In this document: one piece after another, positions 39,727-53,300 of the stretch
Layout of the letters: each line of letters opens with the position of its first letter
How positions within the stretch are numbered: the stretch's first letter is position 1
Assembly (NCBI GenBank): GCA_021234535.1
Contig: CM037837.1
Coordinates: 7,910,218-7,974,217 of the forward strand
DNA: 64,000 nucleotides
Reading direction: 5' to 3'
From: Stichopus chloronotus
Lineage: Eukaryota > Echinodermata > Holothuroidea > Aspidochirotida > Stichopodidae
The notes under the pieces: generated by a model
Told to the model about the DNA's origin: nothing
What the model saw: only the letters and a program-made list of their open reading frames with translations
The model's database searches: none
Translations under genes and position numbers: made by a program

Positions 39727-41317
39727 CATCCTGCATAAGAACATTTATGTACCAAAAATAAGGGATATTTGACAATTTTCCAGAATGTATTAGGCTAGAT
39801 GTTTTAGTGAAGAACACTGCGTTTCATGTTTGTGACGTTCCTGGAAATTTAAAGAGGTCCCACGGCAAATAGGAAGACGGTGATTACATCATCAAATAAA
39901 AAGCGCGGCTGAACATTATGGTTTTGCAAAGAACTTGAAATAACATTATCTTGTAATTCAGCCTGAGTAAATAATCGCTTCTTCGCGTCGGATCTAATGC
40001 TTGGACATAGACGACTGTCGGACGTCTTAGGATCGCCACAGGGCGTTGGGATGAGGCCATTTGGTCATTACCCCCGCCCCTCCGTCGTACTAGTATCATT
40101 GCCCGGTTCCCGAAAATCCTGAATCAAAATACACATTTTTTCTCCATGTTGACATTGCAATATAATTTATGGGATGATAATAGTTCTGGTACTAATTTAA
40201 AGGCTTCTTTGATGGAAAAGGAAATTGTTGATCATAACTTTTGGATGAGCCGGCCTATTTTCAAACTGGCCAGCGAATCGTATCACGGGACTTATAAGAA
40301 GAGCTTACACATATCAAGAGTGACTTTTAGATATTTTAGATATTTGTTTAAGTTTTAGTTAGATTTAATTTGTAGTATGTTGCTAGAGTTTGGAACCGGC
40401 AAAGGGGATATTGATATACCAGTAGAGAACGGGCAAAATTTACCACTCGTTTTGCAGATCACCCCAACCAGTTCGGGGTACCGTCGTTAGTCCACCCACG
40501 TTCGTACCAAAGTGGAAGTCGTTTCTCCCACAAAACCTGCCTAATTCACCAACTTTTGGCTTGAATGCCGTTGTGACAGTTTCCAATTACCATTTTCACG
40601 CCAGCAGTTTTCACAATAGCAAAAGCTGTTCACAGCGAAACGGTGGGTGAAGTTGTGGAAAAAATGTGGGAAAACTTAAACTGGTATACCGCCACCATTC
40701 CTAACCAACCATGGCTCGTGCTCAGACTTTCGGAAGTTGAAGTTCAGTTATTTGTTGCTAATATTTGTTTAATATTTTGAACAAAATTGTTTTTCGACTC
40801 TACTAAAATATACCTTTCATTTTACCAATCAAGTGAAATAATTACTTTAAACTTTGAGGGAAGAAGTACAAGATGAGAAAACTCATGAGCAAAGCAATAA
40901 ACATAAGAAATGCAAAGCCACTTATCAGGCACAACTAAAATTGACATAGTATGTGTCAATGACACAAAATTTAATTTGAAAGTTGAGGATCAGAAAGACC
41001 CACATGGGCTCATCAAGGCCCTTGTACCATGTTGATCGTGGATGAACACCTTCGAGATTCACCTACTCTTTTCGATAAGTGTTAAGAGGACGAGGCTAAT
41101 TTTTTTCTACCAAGTTAACTCTCCAGGATGCAGAGTTAGTTTGGTGGAAAACAAAATAAAATGCCCATTTGAATTCGTTCCCACCGTCTTTTGATTCCTT
41201 GTCGACGGTAGACAAGAAATCTATGGGATCGTGATAGCATAAGTGCGTGTGTATGTGTGTATGCATTCATGGCTTTTTATTGAAATACTTTTGAAGGATA
41301 TGCGAACAAAAGAATGT
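39727..41317. other. Intergenic, no recognised gene
   Basis: No family-recognisable frame. Sequence complexity is ordinary. Confidence 0.45.
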
Positions 41318-41990
41318 CAGGTCCTCGGAGAGAATTGCTAGTAGATTTCTAATGTCCTAGAAATAACAACAAATGGGAGTGTATTGTTAAGGTTAGGGTT
41401 CAGGAAGCAACAACAAAAGAAAATTCAACGTCCTCACTCGTAACACGTCTAATGTCGGCTTTTGTGTGTGTGTGCGTGTGTGTGTGTGTGTGACGTATCG
41501 GCTTGGAAACATGATATCTCAAGACGGTAATGTTGCTTGAACTTCAAAGTTCGGGTGTAGGTAGTCCATTGTGACTAGATGATCCATATTCTTTTCATGT
41601 AAGTCAAAGCTCATTTGAAATCACCAGAGGAGGAAAGTCTGAAAACATATTGAGAAAGATATCTCAGCAACTGAGGTTATTGAAACTTCAAACTCTAATG
41701 TTGCACTTGGTAAGAAGTGGATCTCTGTCAAGTTTTCAGTTGGAGGTCAAAGGTCACGTGAGGTCAGAAGAAGTCATAGTTTAAAAATCTGGTATCTCAA
41801 TGAAGGAGAGTTGCTTGAACTTCAATCGTAATTTGAATGTTCTCTATTGTTACTAAATGAGCCCTGGTAATTTTCATAGAGGTGAAACGTCATTTGATGT
41901 CACAAGAGGTTGAAGTCTGAAAACTTATTGAAGATGACTTCTCAGCAATTGATGGAGGTGCCCTGTTAAGATGAAGTGTATCAATTGATG
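41318..41990 (+). repeat. Composite repeat copy: conserved block, TG microsatellite, ~140-bp satellite
   Basis: Leading block 41318-41450 (words 'ggtcctcgg', 'attgttaaggttaggg', 'aacaaaagaaa', 'cgtcctca'), then (TG)n at 41462-41492, then tandem units starting near 41505, 41641, 41783 and 41919 (period about 136-142 bp). One unit contains a perfect AGGTCAAAGGTCA at 41744-41756. Confidence 0.75.
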
Positions 41991-44900
41991 GAAGGAGAAA
42001 AAAGAATCCATATCTGCACAATTATGAGTGAGTATCTTTATTCAGTTGCAACTTAGGTGAAATATACCCTAACAAGAGACTTGAGAGTAAACAGTATTGG
42101 CGATACTGAAAGTATCCCAGCCAGAACGTCGACTTTTTCCTAAGAGGAATCATTTTTTAAAGTACATTCCTTAACATTTTTATGCGTCTAACACTCTGAG
42201 GATTTTTTCTTGTACGCCTCGCGCGAGTTGATGGTATAGCGTTAGGTTTAGATAATCCTACCGGTACTTAATTTGCCCTAGGAAGAAACCTGACTTCTAC
42301 ACACATATACATATGCCCCAGTCCCGGGAGCAAAAAATAAATAAATAAATACAATAAAATAAAATGAAATAGTGAGGTGTGGGCCTGAAAGGTTCTGCCG
42401 AAACTGATTGCTCCCTCAACATCACCTCCCAGATACCCGCCTCTCATAGCAGAACACATGCTAGGCGAATGTCTTGGGCACATCGACAAGGAAGGGAGAG
42501 AAGCAGTCAAGTTCAAGACAGGGTAAGATATACACAGCAACGGAGACAAGAGACAATCAATTATCATGAAATTCATTTCTTGGTTCATAAACAGTAAAAC
42601 AAAATTAAGTCACAAATTTGACTTTCTGACACCACCAGTAGTTCATGATTTTCTTGTGAAACATATATGTAGACACTGACTGAATATTGTGAACTTCAAC
42701 ATGACGGACTACAAGCTTCCAAAAGCCAATTGTTATTCAAGTGCCCTGCAATTTCAACTGAACGTCTCAGCTGGTATGCTTTATTAATTATCTCAAACAA
42801 AGAAGCAAGTATTAAAATTTTGTTTGCCGTTCACGTAGATGACTATATAGTATAATTGTATATTGTAGGCCTAAACAAACAAAATAGAGTTCTATCATAT
42901 CTATAATGACGTCACGCCACAGAACCGTGCGAGATGCATTAACAAACCTTGAAATATTTGACAAAAATACTTTTGAAACTATCTTGATGTTACGAACCCA
43001 GTTTTACCTTCCATGTGAGCTGTAAATCCACTATATGTTGATGTAAGCTATGGCTGGGAGTGATTAACTCATGAGTCAAAATCCGAGAGATGGTGTGGGA
43101 GGTATTTCGTGAAATGTTGTTGTGACTCCTTTAAGGTTTATGGAAAAGAGGGGAGGGGAGGGGGGCGAGGGGGTTCTCATTGTGAGTCCCTACAGTACAA
43201 CGTGTGAATGTCTTGCATAATCAAGACTTTCAGAAACTGCTTGCAAGGCTTAAGTGGGTTAAACTTACTAATTACACCAATGGATGGAGAGATTCAGAGG
43301 TCAAATTTCATAGCCGAGAATTGATGATTGCCACCCGTCCGTCTGCTATGTGTACACAAAATAATTTCCCACATGAGCCGGCAACTGTCTGATATACCTT
43401 TGTACCATTGTTACAAACAGACAAAAGTCGAAAGAATATAAAACAGAGAAACACATCAGTTTTACCTAGGCCGTTCGATAAACATCCCAGTTACTTCTTA
43501 TGTGCGGTTTGAACCGCAAAAGAACAAAGAAACAAACAAAAACAAAACAAGGGAACAAAGGTAAAAACCCTGAAGTCAATCCGTGTTTCGTCCTACTTGA
43601 AAGGTACACAAAGAACAATAAATTATCTGGGAAATTATAAGGACTTTTATGCTTCTCTTTATTGTTTTTAATTACTCTTTTTTCTGGGCAACGCTTTCAT
43701 TCTTTGAGTGAGAGGTTTGCCAAGGCGAATGCTACTTTGCCTTTGACTTGGATATGGGGTATGGGATGTTTGTAATTTTAGGAGAGACACCCTCTCCATA
43801 TATTTTGTTGATGTTAAGTGCACTGTATGGGTCTCTAGACGAACAATGCAGGTTTTGTACAACCATACGGTAGACGCATTCTAATCCCTTATGGCTGTGT
43901 AGGCCTATATAACTACGAAAGGGTTGCGGAGGGAGAATGTAAACTGATTGAGTATCCCACCCCCCCCCCCACCCCCTCTTGAAAAAGCTTAAAATAGTTT
44001 GATAAAGGCATATCGTCTCTCTCAAACTGTGCATTTTGTGTCCTGAACTTTCTTTGTGTAATTTAGAACTATGAATGATTGAACGGAGTTTCAACAGGCC
44101 TACATGGAATTAAATTCGAGTGCTTACTGAACACAAGTATCTCCAATAACGACACCGTTAGGTATCAATTACACTTTAATTTTGTTTTATCGCTAACAAT
44201 TTTTTTTTTTTAATGGATTTAATTCTTTTCAACGAATACCAAGAAGATCCTCATTTATTCAATTTCTATCTATGTCTGTACGGGAACGTCTGTTTTTTTC
44301 TTTGAGTGAACAGAAAATGATAGTGTTTGATGGTGATGTAAACACTTTGCAGACTCTCGAGTGCACGGTACAGTATAACCTCATTACTTATAGATTCTTG
44401 TCATTGATCTTATTGTTTTATTTCTTTCTGTGTGCGGCAAAACCGTCTGATTTTGTAATATGCAAGGTGAATCGTGGATAGTGGGTGATAGATATCTGTT
44501 TCATTCATCTAACCGTACACCCCTCTGGCTCTCCCTCACCCTGTCTCTCCACCCACCCCCTCTCTCCCTCTCTCTGTCTCTCCACCCCTCCCCCCTTTCT
44601 CATGATTTATATCCGGGGTTTTTTGTCTCCTCTTTCCTTTCCATTTTCTGACAATTTAAGGGTTCGTAAATGAAAGAGCATATTTTTTATTGCCTGCACT
44701 AGTTCAACCCGACGCCAGAACTCAAAATATTGTTGTTTGAGGAAATACTGCTCTGGGGGAGAAAGATTTTCAGCTGCCACAAGGCTACAAACTGAATGTC
44801 ATGTAACAACCCCCAGTCACTGCGAAAGGTATATGTTGTTCCTTGAAATTAAAGTGCATGTGGTGGGTTATTTCACATTCAAATACTGTGGAAGAAAAAG

Positions 44901-46739
44901 TAACAACTCTTAGACTCTTCTAAAGTTTTCTTTTTATTAAGTCAATTGAGATGAAAAAGAAATGCACAGGATATTCAATAAGTTCGTCTGTTATGACATA
45001 ATAGATTTCCCATAATGCAATGCATTACTGTGAATGACTACAAAAAAAATGTTACAAAAAATCATCATACCAAACAGAAAATGCTATTGAAATGGTGATC
45101 ACCGAAAGAGTGAGAAAACTTTCCTGCTGTTTCCGAAAATTACGATCTTTCTTTTTTAGGAGCAAATCAAATAAGGTGAAGTATTAGTTAGGTCATTTAA
45201 CTCTGAAAGCCAAAAGAGCTACTTCCCCTTGGATTTTGTTGTATCTGTGTTTGTATGTTATGTTGACCCCCGCAAACTTTGAATTACAGAAATCATGATA
45301 CAGCTACATCGTATATGGTCATCGACTACAAAACTATAAATTCAGAATTTTAGAACATATTTACATAAATTAGCAAAACTTTACATTTTATTGATTTCTG
45401 TGTAATACGTTTTATCATCTAGACCTTGGCGTATGATAATGGCATTCTAGAAGCCTACACATCATGCATTGAGTTCTGTATGAGCAGTGCATAGGAGCAA
45501 CCTGAGTTGCAAAGAACCTAACGTTGGATCTTACGATGTTTTTTTTTTCTCACTTCCATGTATATATTGCATTTATCTCTTACTAAAAACCACTTTGTAC
45601 AAAGTAACAAACTTTTTTTCATAATTTCATCAGCCTGCATATATCTAATCTATCTTTGTTCACTTTGTTCGCTTTGATATGACCCATTCCATTTATCAAC
45701 GTTGCATACTATAGTTATCGATCGGTTCCAGGCACCAGTACGTGTTCTGAAACTATTTATTGCTTAATTTAACGTAAGCCTGTCGGGGATACATTATACT
45801 GAAATCTATGTAGGAACAAAATACATTGTGAACACCAGAAAGTGATTCACTGAACTTATTTCAGAGGGACACTGAAAAAAACAACTTAACTTATACGCTT
45901 GCAAACTGCAGCATGTTATGCCAACCGTCATAACCAAATTATATCATGGTATAGCCGAATTACAATAACACGTTATTAAAGGTTACAACCATATGTGGAA
46001 AAAAAAAACAAAACAGTTGTATAGTTGCTTTGCCTATGCATGCATCGAAATACCATCTCAACTTTAATGGTGAACATCATGCACCCGGTACGCAAACATC
46101 ACTTCTGCCACCAAACTACCATCAAACGACGGTTACTGTGTCTTTGATTATTTCAACCAATAATCTCTTCTCGCAGAAGTGCGAGCTTATTAGGAGTTGG
46201 AACATCGAGGTATATGTTGAACTTATCAACTTAAATGATGAAAATATTGTTCAAGACTCTACAAGTTAGATACACATAGGTGCACGTGCACTAAAAAAAA
46301 TCAACCGATGGAGATTCACCATCAAAATCTACTAACTAAAGTAAAATGTTTGTGGACTTTTGAACCTGTTATACCCTGGGATACTGCGCTCAATTTGGTC
46401 AGTGTTTTGAACAAAAAAAAAACTAATTATTCTGAAGCTCCTAATATTTCCCTGAGGTTTTTCTTTAAGTTATACATGCAAGCATGAACATAGAAACATA
46501 ATTAAATTAAAATACAAGTTTGTATTTCAGGGCCTATATTGTTAGGGATTGCAAACTCCCAGATACAAACTTCTTGGAAGAGTTTTCGTGAAAGAAGTCA
46601 CGATTGTTACAAACAGAAAACATCTCGCGTCTACACAACAAAACAAAAAAAAAATTAAAGGAATAAAAATCTGAAACTTTTCTAAACCATTCTGTCCGTT
46701 GTCGAAGGGTGTAGACTTTGGCGTATCGCTCAGAGAAGG
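41991..46739. other. Intergenic between C1QBP and rolling-stone-like gene
   Basis: No conserved frame was recognised. Includes a C-run near 43961, a CT-rich stretch (44520-44600), TAGGCCTA sites at 42866 and 43900, and a GTGCACGTGCAC palindrome near 46281. Confidence 0.45.
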
Positions 46740-47366
46740 TTAAACGTCAGTAGAAACTGAGGGCTGTATTGTGTCCGGAATTACTTCCTCCTCTTCTTCT
46801 TGGTCTTCCAACTCCATTCGTTGTGAGGTGATCCATGAGGAAAATTTCAATTTAGCGAGGTTTATGGCAACGAGCACACAATAAACAAAGATTAAAGCCA
46901 CGGATATAAGAAGGAGACTGAGAAAACACATCTGTGGATCGTCTATCCAGTCTAAAAAGATATAAATCTCGTTTTCTCCGGTTATTGGATCCAAAGCACC
47001 CGAAAGACAGTATATGAGATTGAAAACGACGTAGATGATACCGATGAAATAAGGATAGATGAAGTGCGCCATCCTCACCGGGCACACGCGAGAGGACCAA
47101 TTCCATGACCATGGCCGCTCCTGGCACCGCATGAATTTGGATGTTATAGAACCTTTTACCCGTCGAGTCAAGTTCGAGGTATCCATGGAGGAATGACCAG
47201 TAAACTATTGCAACGACTGGACTCCAAGCCAACGACACGTGGAAGCAAAACCACGTGATTTTGGCCAACCAAGAGGGCAGTTGGATTCTGTCTAGCGGTT
47301 CGTAATAATTGTGGTTTTCTTTTTCGTACCAATTTCCGTTCGACTTGGTATTTCCGTTGCATTTGT
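46740..47366 (-). pseudogene. Rolling-stone-like exon 3 with frameshift at 47078-47082
   Basis: Acceptor 'atccacag'. Frame 1 runs from the Asp codon shared with exon 2 through '...VLSRVP'. A CCCGG where CCGG is expected shifts the frame, and reading on in the original frame terminates at 46852. The homologous continuation ('VRMAHFIYPYF...') lies one base over and reaches TAA at 46742-46740. A 1-bp intron is impossible, and the adjacent GGTGAG donor-like word cannot be used without losing the continuous homology. Classed as disrupted, although an assembly or sequencing error is quite possible. Confidence 0.75.
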
Positions 47367-50300
47367 CTGTGGATTTGATGGAAATGAAAAATTCCGCTTT
47401 ACTTGGATCATGTTTTAAACAAGAAGATATTTGAGAAAATTCCCTTAGATTTTATGATCAATCACAACCTGAGGTGTCTGGGCGGATAGGCCTTCAGTCA
47501 ACGGTTGGAGAAATATGAATTTGACCTGAGCCTTCCCATAGAAAAGAAGTTCCAACAAATTCATGTGACTGCATGAGTTGGCCTATGTTGATTGAACTAA
47601 AAACTGTGCGGATCGATCTTTAATATACGGATTTTAAAATCTGCATCAGTAAAAAAATACTCCCAAAGGATTGCACTCAGTGTACACATATTTGATAATA
47701 TGCAACATTTTTGGAGGTGGGGGTGGGGATATAAATACATATATGATTATGTTTTAAACAAACCACTGAATTCAAAGGATCAAGCAAAACAAAAACAAAA
47801 CAGGAAAGAAAACAGTTAAAATGTGAAAACTGATGGAGATGTGACTGACCAGAACGAGAAAGATGACTTTTAGGTCGTCGCAAGTACGCTGCGAATGTAC
47901 ACACCGCTGCTGTTATATGGAAGACTGCGGCGATGTTGTAGGTCCATATAGTGAGGTAAACGTACTGTCCAAAGCCCATGCCATATTGTGCAGAGATGAC
48001 AAAACCGTAGAAGACGCCGACCGACAGGGCTAAGACTTCGAAGATGCGGAAAATCAAGAAGACAGGCAGGGGGATGAAACTCCACTGCAGATGACAAAAA
48101 AAAACATGAAGTAAAAAAGTAAATATATTGAACAAGTGGTGAAATTTTAGTTGAATTTTAAAACTAAAATTATCTTTGTTGTAACTTTTTCAGCTTTCGA
48201 TCATTGGAAGGCGGGGGGGGGGGGTCGTCGACGTCACGATCCCCCTTCCTCAAATTTTCCAGTTTGCCCTCCTTCATTAAAACTAGATTTTGAAAAAAGG
48301 GAGAAAAAAAAATACGCGATTGGCTTTTCGTTTCTCTTATTGAAAGGGTCACCAGCTTGGATAAGCAATCTTACACTTTGCATGACAACACGGGACAGTT
48401 CCATATGTATTTACAGTTGTCGAATTCCGAGAGGTTGGTTACACCATCCAGTATCGAACAACCGGCTCGTAAAAAGTCTAGCCCGTGTATCACACACAAA
48501 CAACGTTTGACCCTCCCCCGAAACACGAACAGTGTGCAACTGTTTCGTGACCACAGTACCGACCACTGACTGCGTGACAGTCATGCATTTTAACTACTTT
48601 TCGCTTGGATTTAGTATTGATTCCAAACGGTCACTACCAGTCTTTTGGTCTCACGAAATCATTAATGATCCACTTACATTCCCCGAACGCTACGTCACAG
48701 AAGTCTTCCTTCCCTCCAGTCGTTAATATCACCCCCCCCCCCCCCCCCCATCGTGAACAAGAGAGAGTAAAATAAGTTTTGGTATCATGTGCATTTTCTG
48801 GAATTACTCTCTTCATTTATTTCGATTGCCTTAGTGACGGGTGTTATTCACCAGTGAGAAATCCCAGCGAATGACGATTCTTTCAATGTGATTTGAAGTG
48901 AGATATTGCCAATATCGAAATCATGAAAGTCTTTCTTTTGTCAATATAGGGTACATTGTACAATCGCTGACGTTCATGGGCCGACGTTAAAATACATGAA
49001 TGTTCCCTTTTTATGCCCCCCCCCCCCCTCCTCTGTTCAAAACAGAAACTAAATCCAGATCCAGAATTTTACACGAAAACAGCATGCCATCAAACCTTTC
49101 CGATGAAATGAACTCTAGAGGTAGGTTCTGATCCAGCGGTATTATCTAGATTTCGATCAATAATTGCTCGTAGTCACATTTTCAAAGATATTACTAAACT
49201 TTGCTTCTGGCGAGCAATTTATTTGAAGAATATAGCTGTAAGCACAACTGTCTCTTTTGATGCGTTGAAACAAAAACAGAAAAAAGAAATCGAACTGCAA
49301 GAGCTGAGGCAAGTTATCATGAGCTTTTCGGATTATTCACTCATGATTTGTATCGCTTCCTTAATGTGGAATCTACGAGGTCCTGTAACTTACTGTGTTT
49401 CCTGCATGCTCACTGAATCAAATAATAAAAGGTGATCGTTAATGGAAGACTTCTAAAGTGCGCCCGTCCTCGCAGCAGTCTACCCCCCCCCCCCACTGCA
49501 TGGTCGTTGACCCTAAAATAATCCCCCCAACCCTAACTTAACCCCTAAACCTAACCCCTATCGCTAATACAGCCTGGTGACTGGCTCTGTGAGTGGAGAT
49601 ACTAAGTGGAGATTTTAAGTCAGTAATTTTAGCAGAACCGGCTCCTGTAGTCAATGTATGAGAAGATCCGTACCAATAACCGGACAACGATTTTACAATA
49701 CGCTCGGGCCTGTAACGTCACTCGTATCAAAACGTTGATGTGATGATGGGCCCAAACCCACAGGAGATCCTACCATGGATCATATACACTGTAATTCTAA
49801 ATAAAACACAGTTTTTCTATGAGAATGACTAGCAAAGGAGTGTGTGGGGGGGCGATCATCACTGGCAGCAATGGGTCTAATATATCTTTGTATATTTTCC
49901 TTAGTATTTACTGAACGAGGAAATTAGATATATAGTTGACTTTTTTGTGTGATTATGAAATGGCTAATCAAGCTTATGTAAAACCGTGAATCAGTGGAGT
50001 GACGTCAGGTGGAGATAACTACATACTATATATTGGATTCAGACAGCTAACCTTTTCTAAATTACTACAAGGTGCATGTAAGTTGCAGCTGTCTTGGCAA
50101 GGGATCTTTCAGCGACCTATTGGATTAGGAACAAAATATTTACCAAAGTTTTCTACCTTTCTTTGTCCGATCAGTAAAAAACAGTTTTCTTACAAAGTGC
50201 AAAGCGCCTACTTAGAACTCTCTGGGGTATCTATTCCACTTTCATTATCAGCTGAAATGGCTGTTGTAAAATTTGGACAGCACTACTAAAGTGTGTGGAA

Positions 50301-53300
50301 GGTTTTCTATCTGGTCACTCTCCAACACCATCACCATGTCGAAAAGATATTTACACCCAACAGGCCTAATAACGAGGTACTTTAATACAAACTAATGTCA
50401 GTCACATTTTTATCAGTTATGAAATAAAGAAATGTATTACCACCCCCCCCCACCCCCTCCCGTCCACACACACACACACGCAAACGCAATTCGCGGGAAA
50501 TAACAAACATTCCGACACATTTCTCATAAATTAGTGCATAAAGACTGAAGGAATTTGTCTTCGTATTGAACGTAATTTCATCTCCAATTTACCAGAATAG
50601 CAAAAATACGATAATCGCAAACCAAGACAAAATCTGAAAGGCTTATAGAACACACTCACGTACTGACATATTTATTACAAACGCGGCGGTATCAAATAAA
50701 ATAACACATGTTAAATTAATATCCCAGACATCACAATGTCCTTCGAAATTCTAAGAAAATATCAACGAAATCATGAAAATTAAAACTTTAGTGACACTTG
50801 TCTTTATTGTTTTTGGGGGGCATATTACGCGGCAGTATGTACGTTCCCTTTGATCTCGCGATGCCTGGCAGCTAATTTAATAGATGCTAAGATACGAGGA
50901 CCACAAGATGAGTAAGTGTGACATTGTGTAGTACCATCGTTATACATATTGACCAAAACAACTTTGATGAAGTCCTGTTATCTCCATGTACTGGAAGATC
51001 AATTACTTGTCTCTAACGGTCCAATCAATCTTTCTTATAATTCGCATGTTTCTTTCTTATCCTCTCCGACTTTCATGACTTGGTCTCAAATTAGTCACAG
51101 TATAAATACTTCCAACTTATCGTCGACCCTTCTCTTGTCTACGTCTTGTAAACTCATTAATCGGTTGACTAATGAAATATCGTCTTTACGTGTTTTACTT
51201 ACAGATGACTTTCTTAGAAGTCAAAATCGCTTGGCAAAAAGAAAAAAAACAAAAAAACAAATTCATCAAGAAGGGGAAAAAATACAAAAACAGCCAAATT
51301 GTCCAGCAGCTTTTCTGTTATGATGAAAACATATGAATGAAAAGATAAGTTATGTAGGAAGTAATATATGTACAGGTCTATGTATGTGTATATAAATAAA
51401 TACACATATACACTTATATGCACATGCGCACACACAGAGCTTTGTTCTCCATTCATTCCGAGGACTTCATTCTGCTTTCTTTTGTTTTTTTCTTTCTCAA
51501 CCCTAACTTTAACAATAGACTCTCTATTGTTAATCTTGAGTAGGACCGGAGAAATCTATTGAATTTTCTACAGAGGACCTAAAATCTATTGTTTCGGTCC
51601 TCGATCCCACCCGAAAACAAGGACATAAGCACTCATATATACCAAATATATATGCACACACACACACGCACACACACGCATAGGATTTTTAACGATAGGA
51701 TTTTGACCAGACTACAGGCTACTCTGAGTTTCGTGGACTTATCCAATCTTTAGCAAAATGACACTGGCATATATATCGCGACGAGCACAATACAGCACAG
51801 AAGGCGCGCGCATTATGCGCATTGACAATGGCGAAGAAAAGCTGCTCTGTTAATGGTTGGAAAGCTGGAATTTCTAGCCTGTCTACAGGAGGGTATGAAT
51901 TCAGAACGGGTCTTCAAAGTGGCAGTGTTAGGTTTACAAATAATGAAAAAAGCTTTTCCCACAGGTACAAATTGCCTTTATTAGTCGCAATACGGTAGGC
52001 ACTGCGACTGCGAAGGTTCAATTTTTGTCAATTTATTATTTCCATATCCCAGTCTAAATTTAAATTCACACCGTCTTCTTTATTATCGAGTAATGATGTT
52101 TTGGGCAAAGTTGAAGCTGTTTACAAAGTTTACATACGGAATCTTTGCAAGAGGCAAGGTTACTGACCTATTTATAACACAAAAAGTAGTGTCTTCCTCC
52201 GGACTACCTCATGCCCATTAACACAGCCATACTTTTGGCAAATCCACTCTGTCGACAGAGAGTGGGGTAGCCAGTGAGGGGGAAGTAGTGCGCAGAGTGC
52301 CCCCCCCCCCACAGAAATTTTGGGGACCCAATGAATGATGTCCAAAAATAACGAAGAGCAAAAAAAAAAAAAAAAAAGACGAGAGAAGGGATGGATGATA
52401 AGTTTGAGAATTTTGGGGACTGGAAAATTGGGGGGGGGGGGGGAAATGGGAATCTGGCTTTGCAAGTGTGATCTTTTTTATGACATTGAAAACTAAGACG
52501 AAACAGATAAACAACACAATTGAACCAAGTGATCATAAAGGCGTGAAATAGTTGATTCGAAGTTTCGATTGGCTATACATGCGCCCCACGGTTCCTTCTA
52601 CGCAGTATACGAGTATGTGGCTAGGGAATAGAATCCGCAGTAGAACGGTCGTCATATTTTTTTTTTTCACTCAGGACGTATTTGCGATGCGCCTCCTCGA
52701 AGGGTCAATGAAATCCTTGTATAGCGTTTCAGTGCCTGGTAGGCTTCATTGACACTGGAGTTTCCCACGTTGTGGACCATTTGCTGGGCAACTGGAGTCA
52801 CAAGATGCTACAAGAGAACGCTCTGCGCACATGTAAACTCTGTTTCGCTTGCTGGTTCCCCTTTGGACAGGGACCTTCGTTCTTTTACAGTACAAAATAG
52901 TATATGCAGTCAATCATGGCACTGAGCATAAGTTTGAACACAATCTCTTTAAGTATTTACTAATAATAACAATAACATTTACATGAACCTCATGCACACA
53001 TGTCCGGTATGTACTTTTGCAACAGTTTACTGATTTCTTTCTACCCAAAGTCTCTTACTCCCTTAAAGCGAAAGATTAAAATGAAGGACGAATCGAACAT
53101 TTCGATTGAAAGATTCAGTCTAATATGCTGATAATAAATCTGATTGGATTCAACTGTTCAATCGAAATTTGGATTGGTCCCTTATCGCAATCTATTACAT
53201 TACGATGTTTTAAGAGAGTAATTAACTTTTAATTCAGCAACAACAACATTTAACTAAAGGATTTTGAAAAGCTCTAGCAGCACCTTGCTCTAAGGAGGAT

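Noticed and set aside
39445..39817. Long Met-Tyr-Val-Cys repeat frames
   Set aside because: Artefacts of the ATAC tetranucleotide array; the same occurs at 8967-9545.
43732..44094. 120-codon minus-strand frame
   Set aside because: Crosses a C/G homopolymer run and shows no recognisable family; likely chance.
46852..47268. 138-codon minus-strand frame taken as a separate gene
   Set aside because: Its first half is the true rolling-stone-like frame. The second half (after 'VLSRVP') is out-of-frame nonsense created by the one-base shift.
49500..49570. CTAACCC-like words resembling telomeric repeat
   Set aside because: Irregular, not tandem TTAGGG units; no interstitial telomere array.
50949..51323. 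124-codon plus-strand frame as a gene
   Set aside because: Ser/Leu/Lys-rich, no recognised family or splice context; lies in the large rolling-stone-like intron on the opposite strand.
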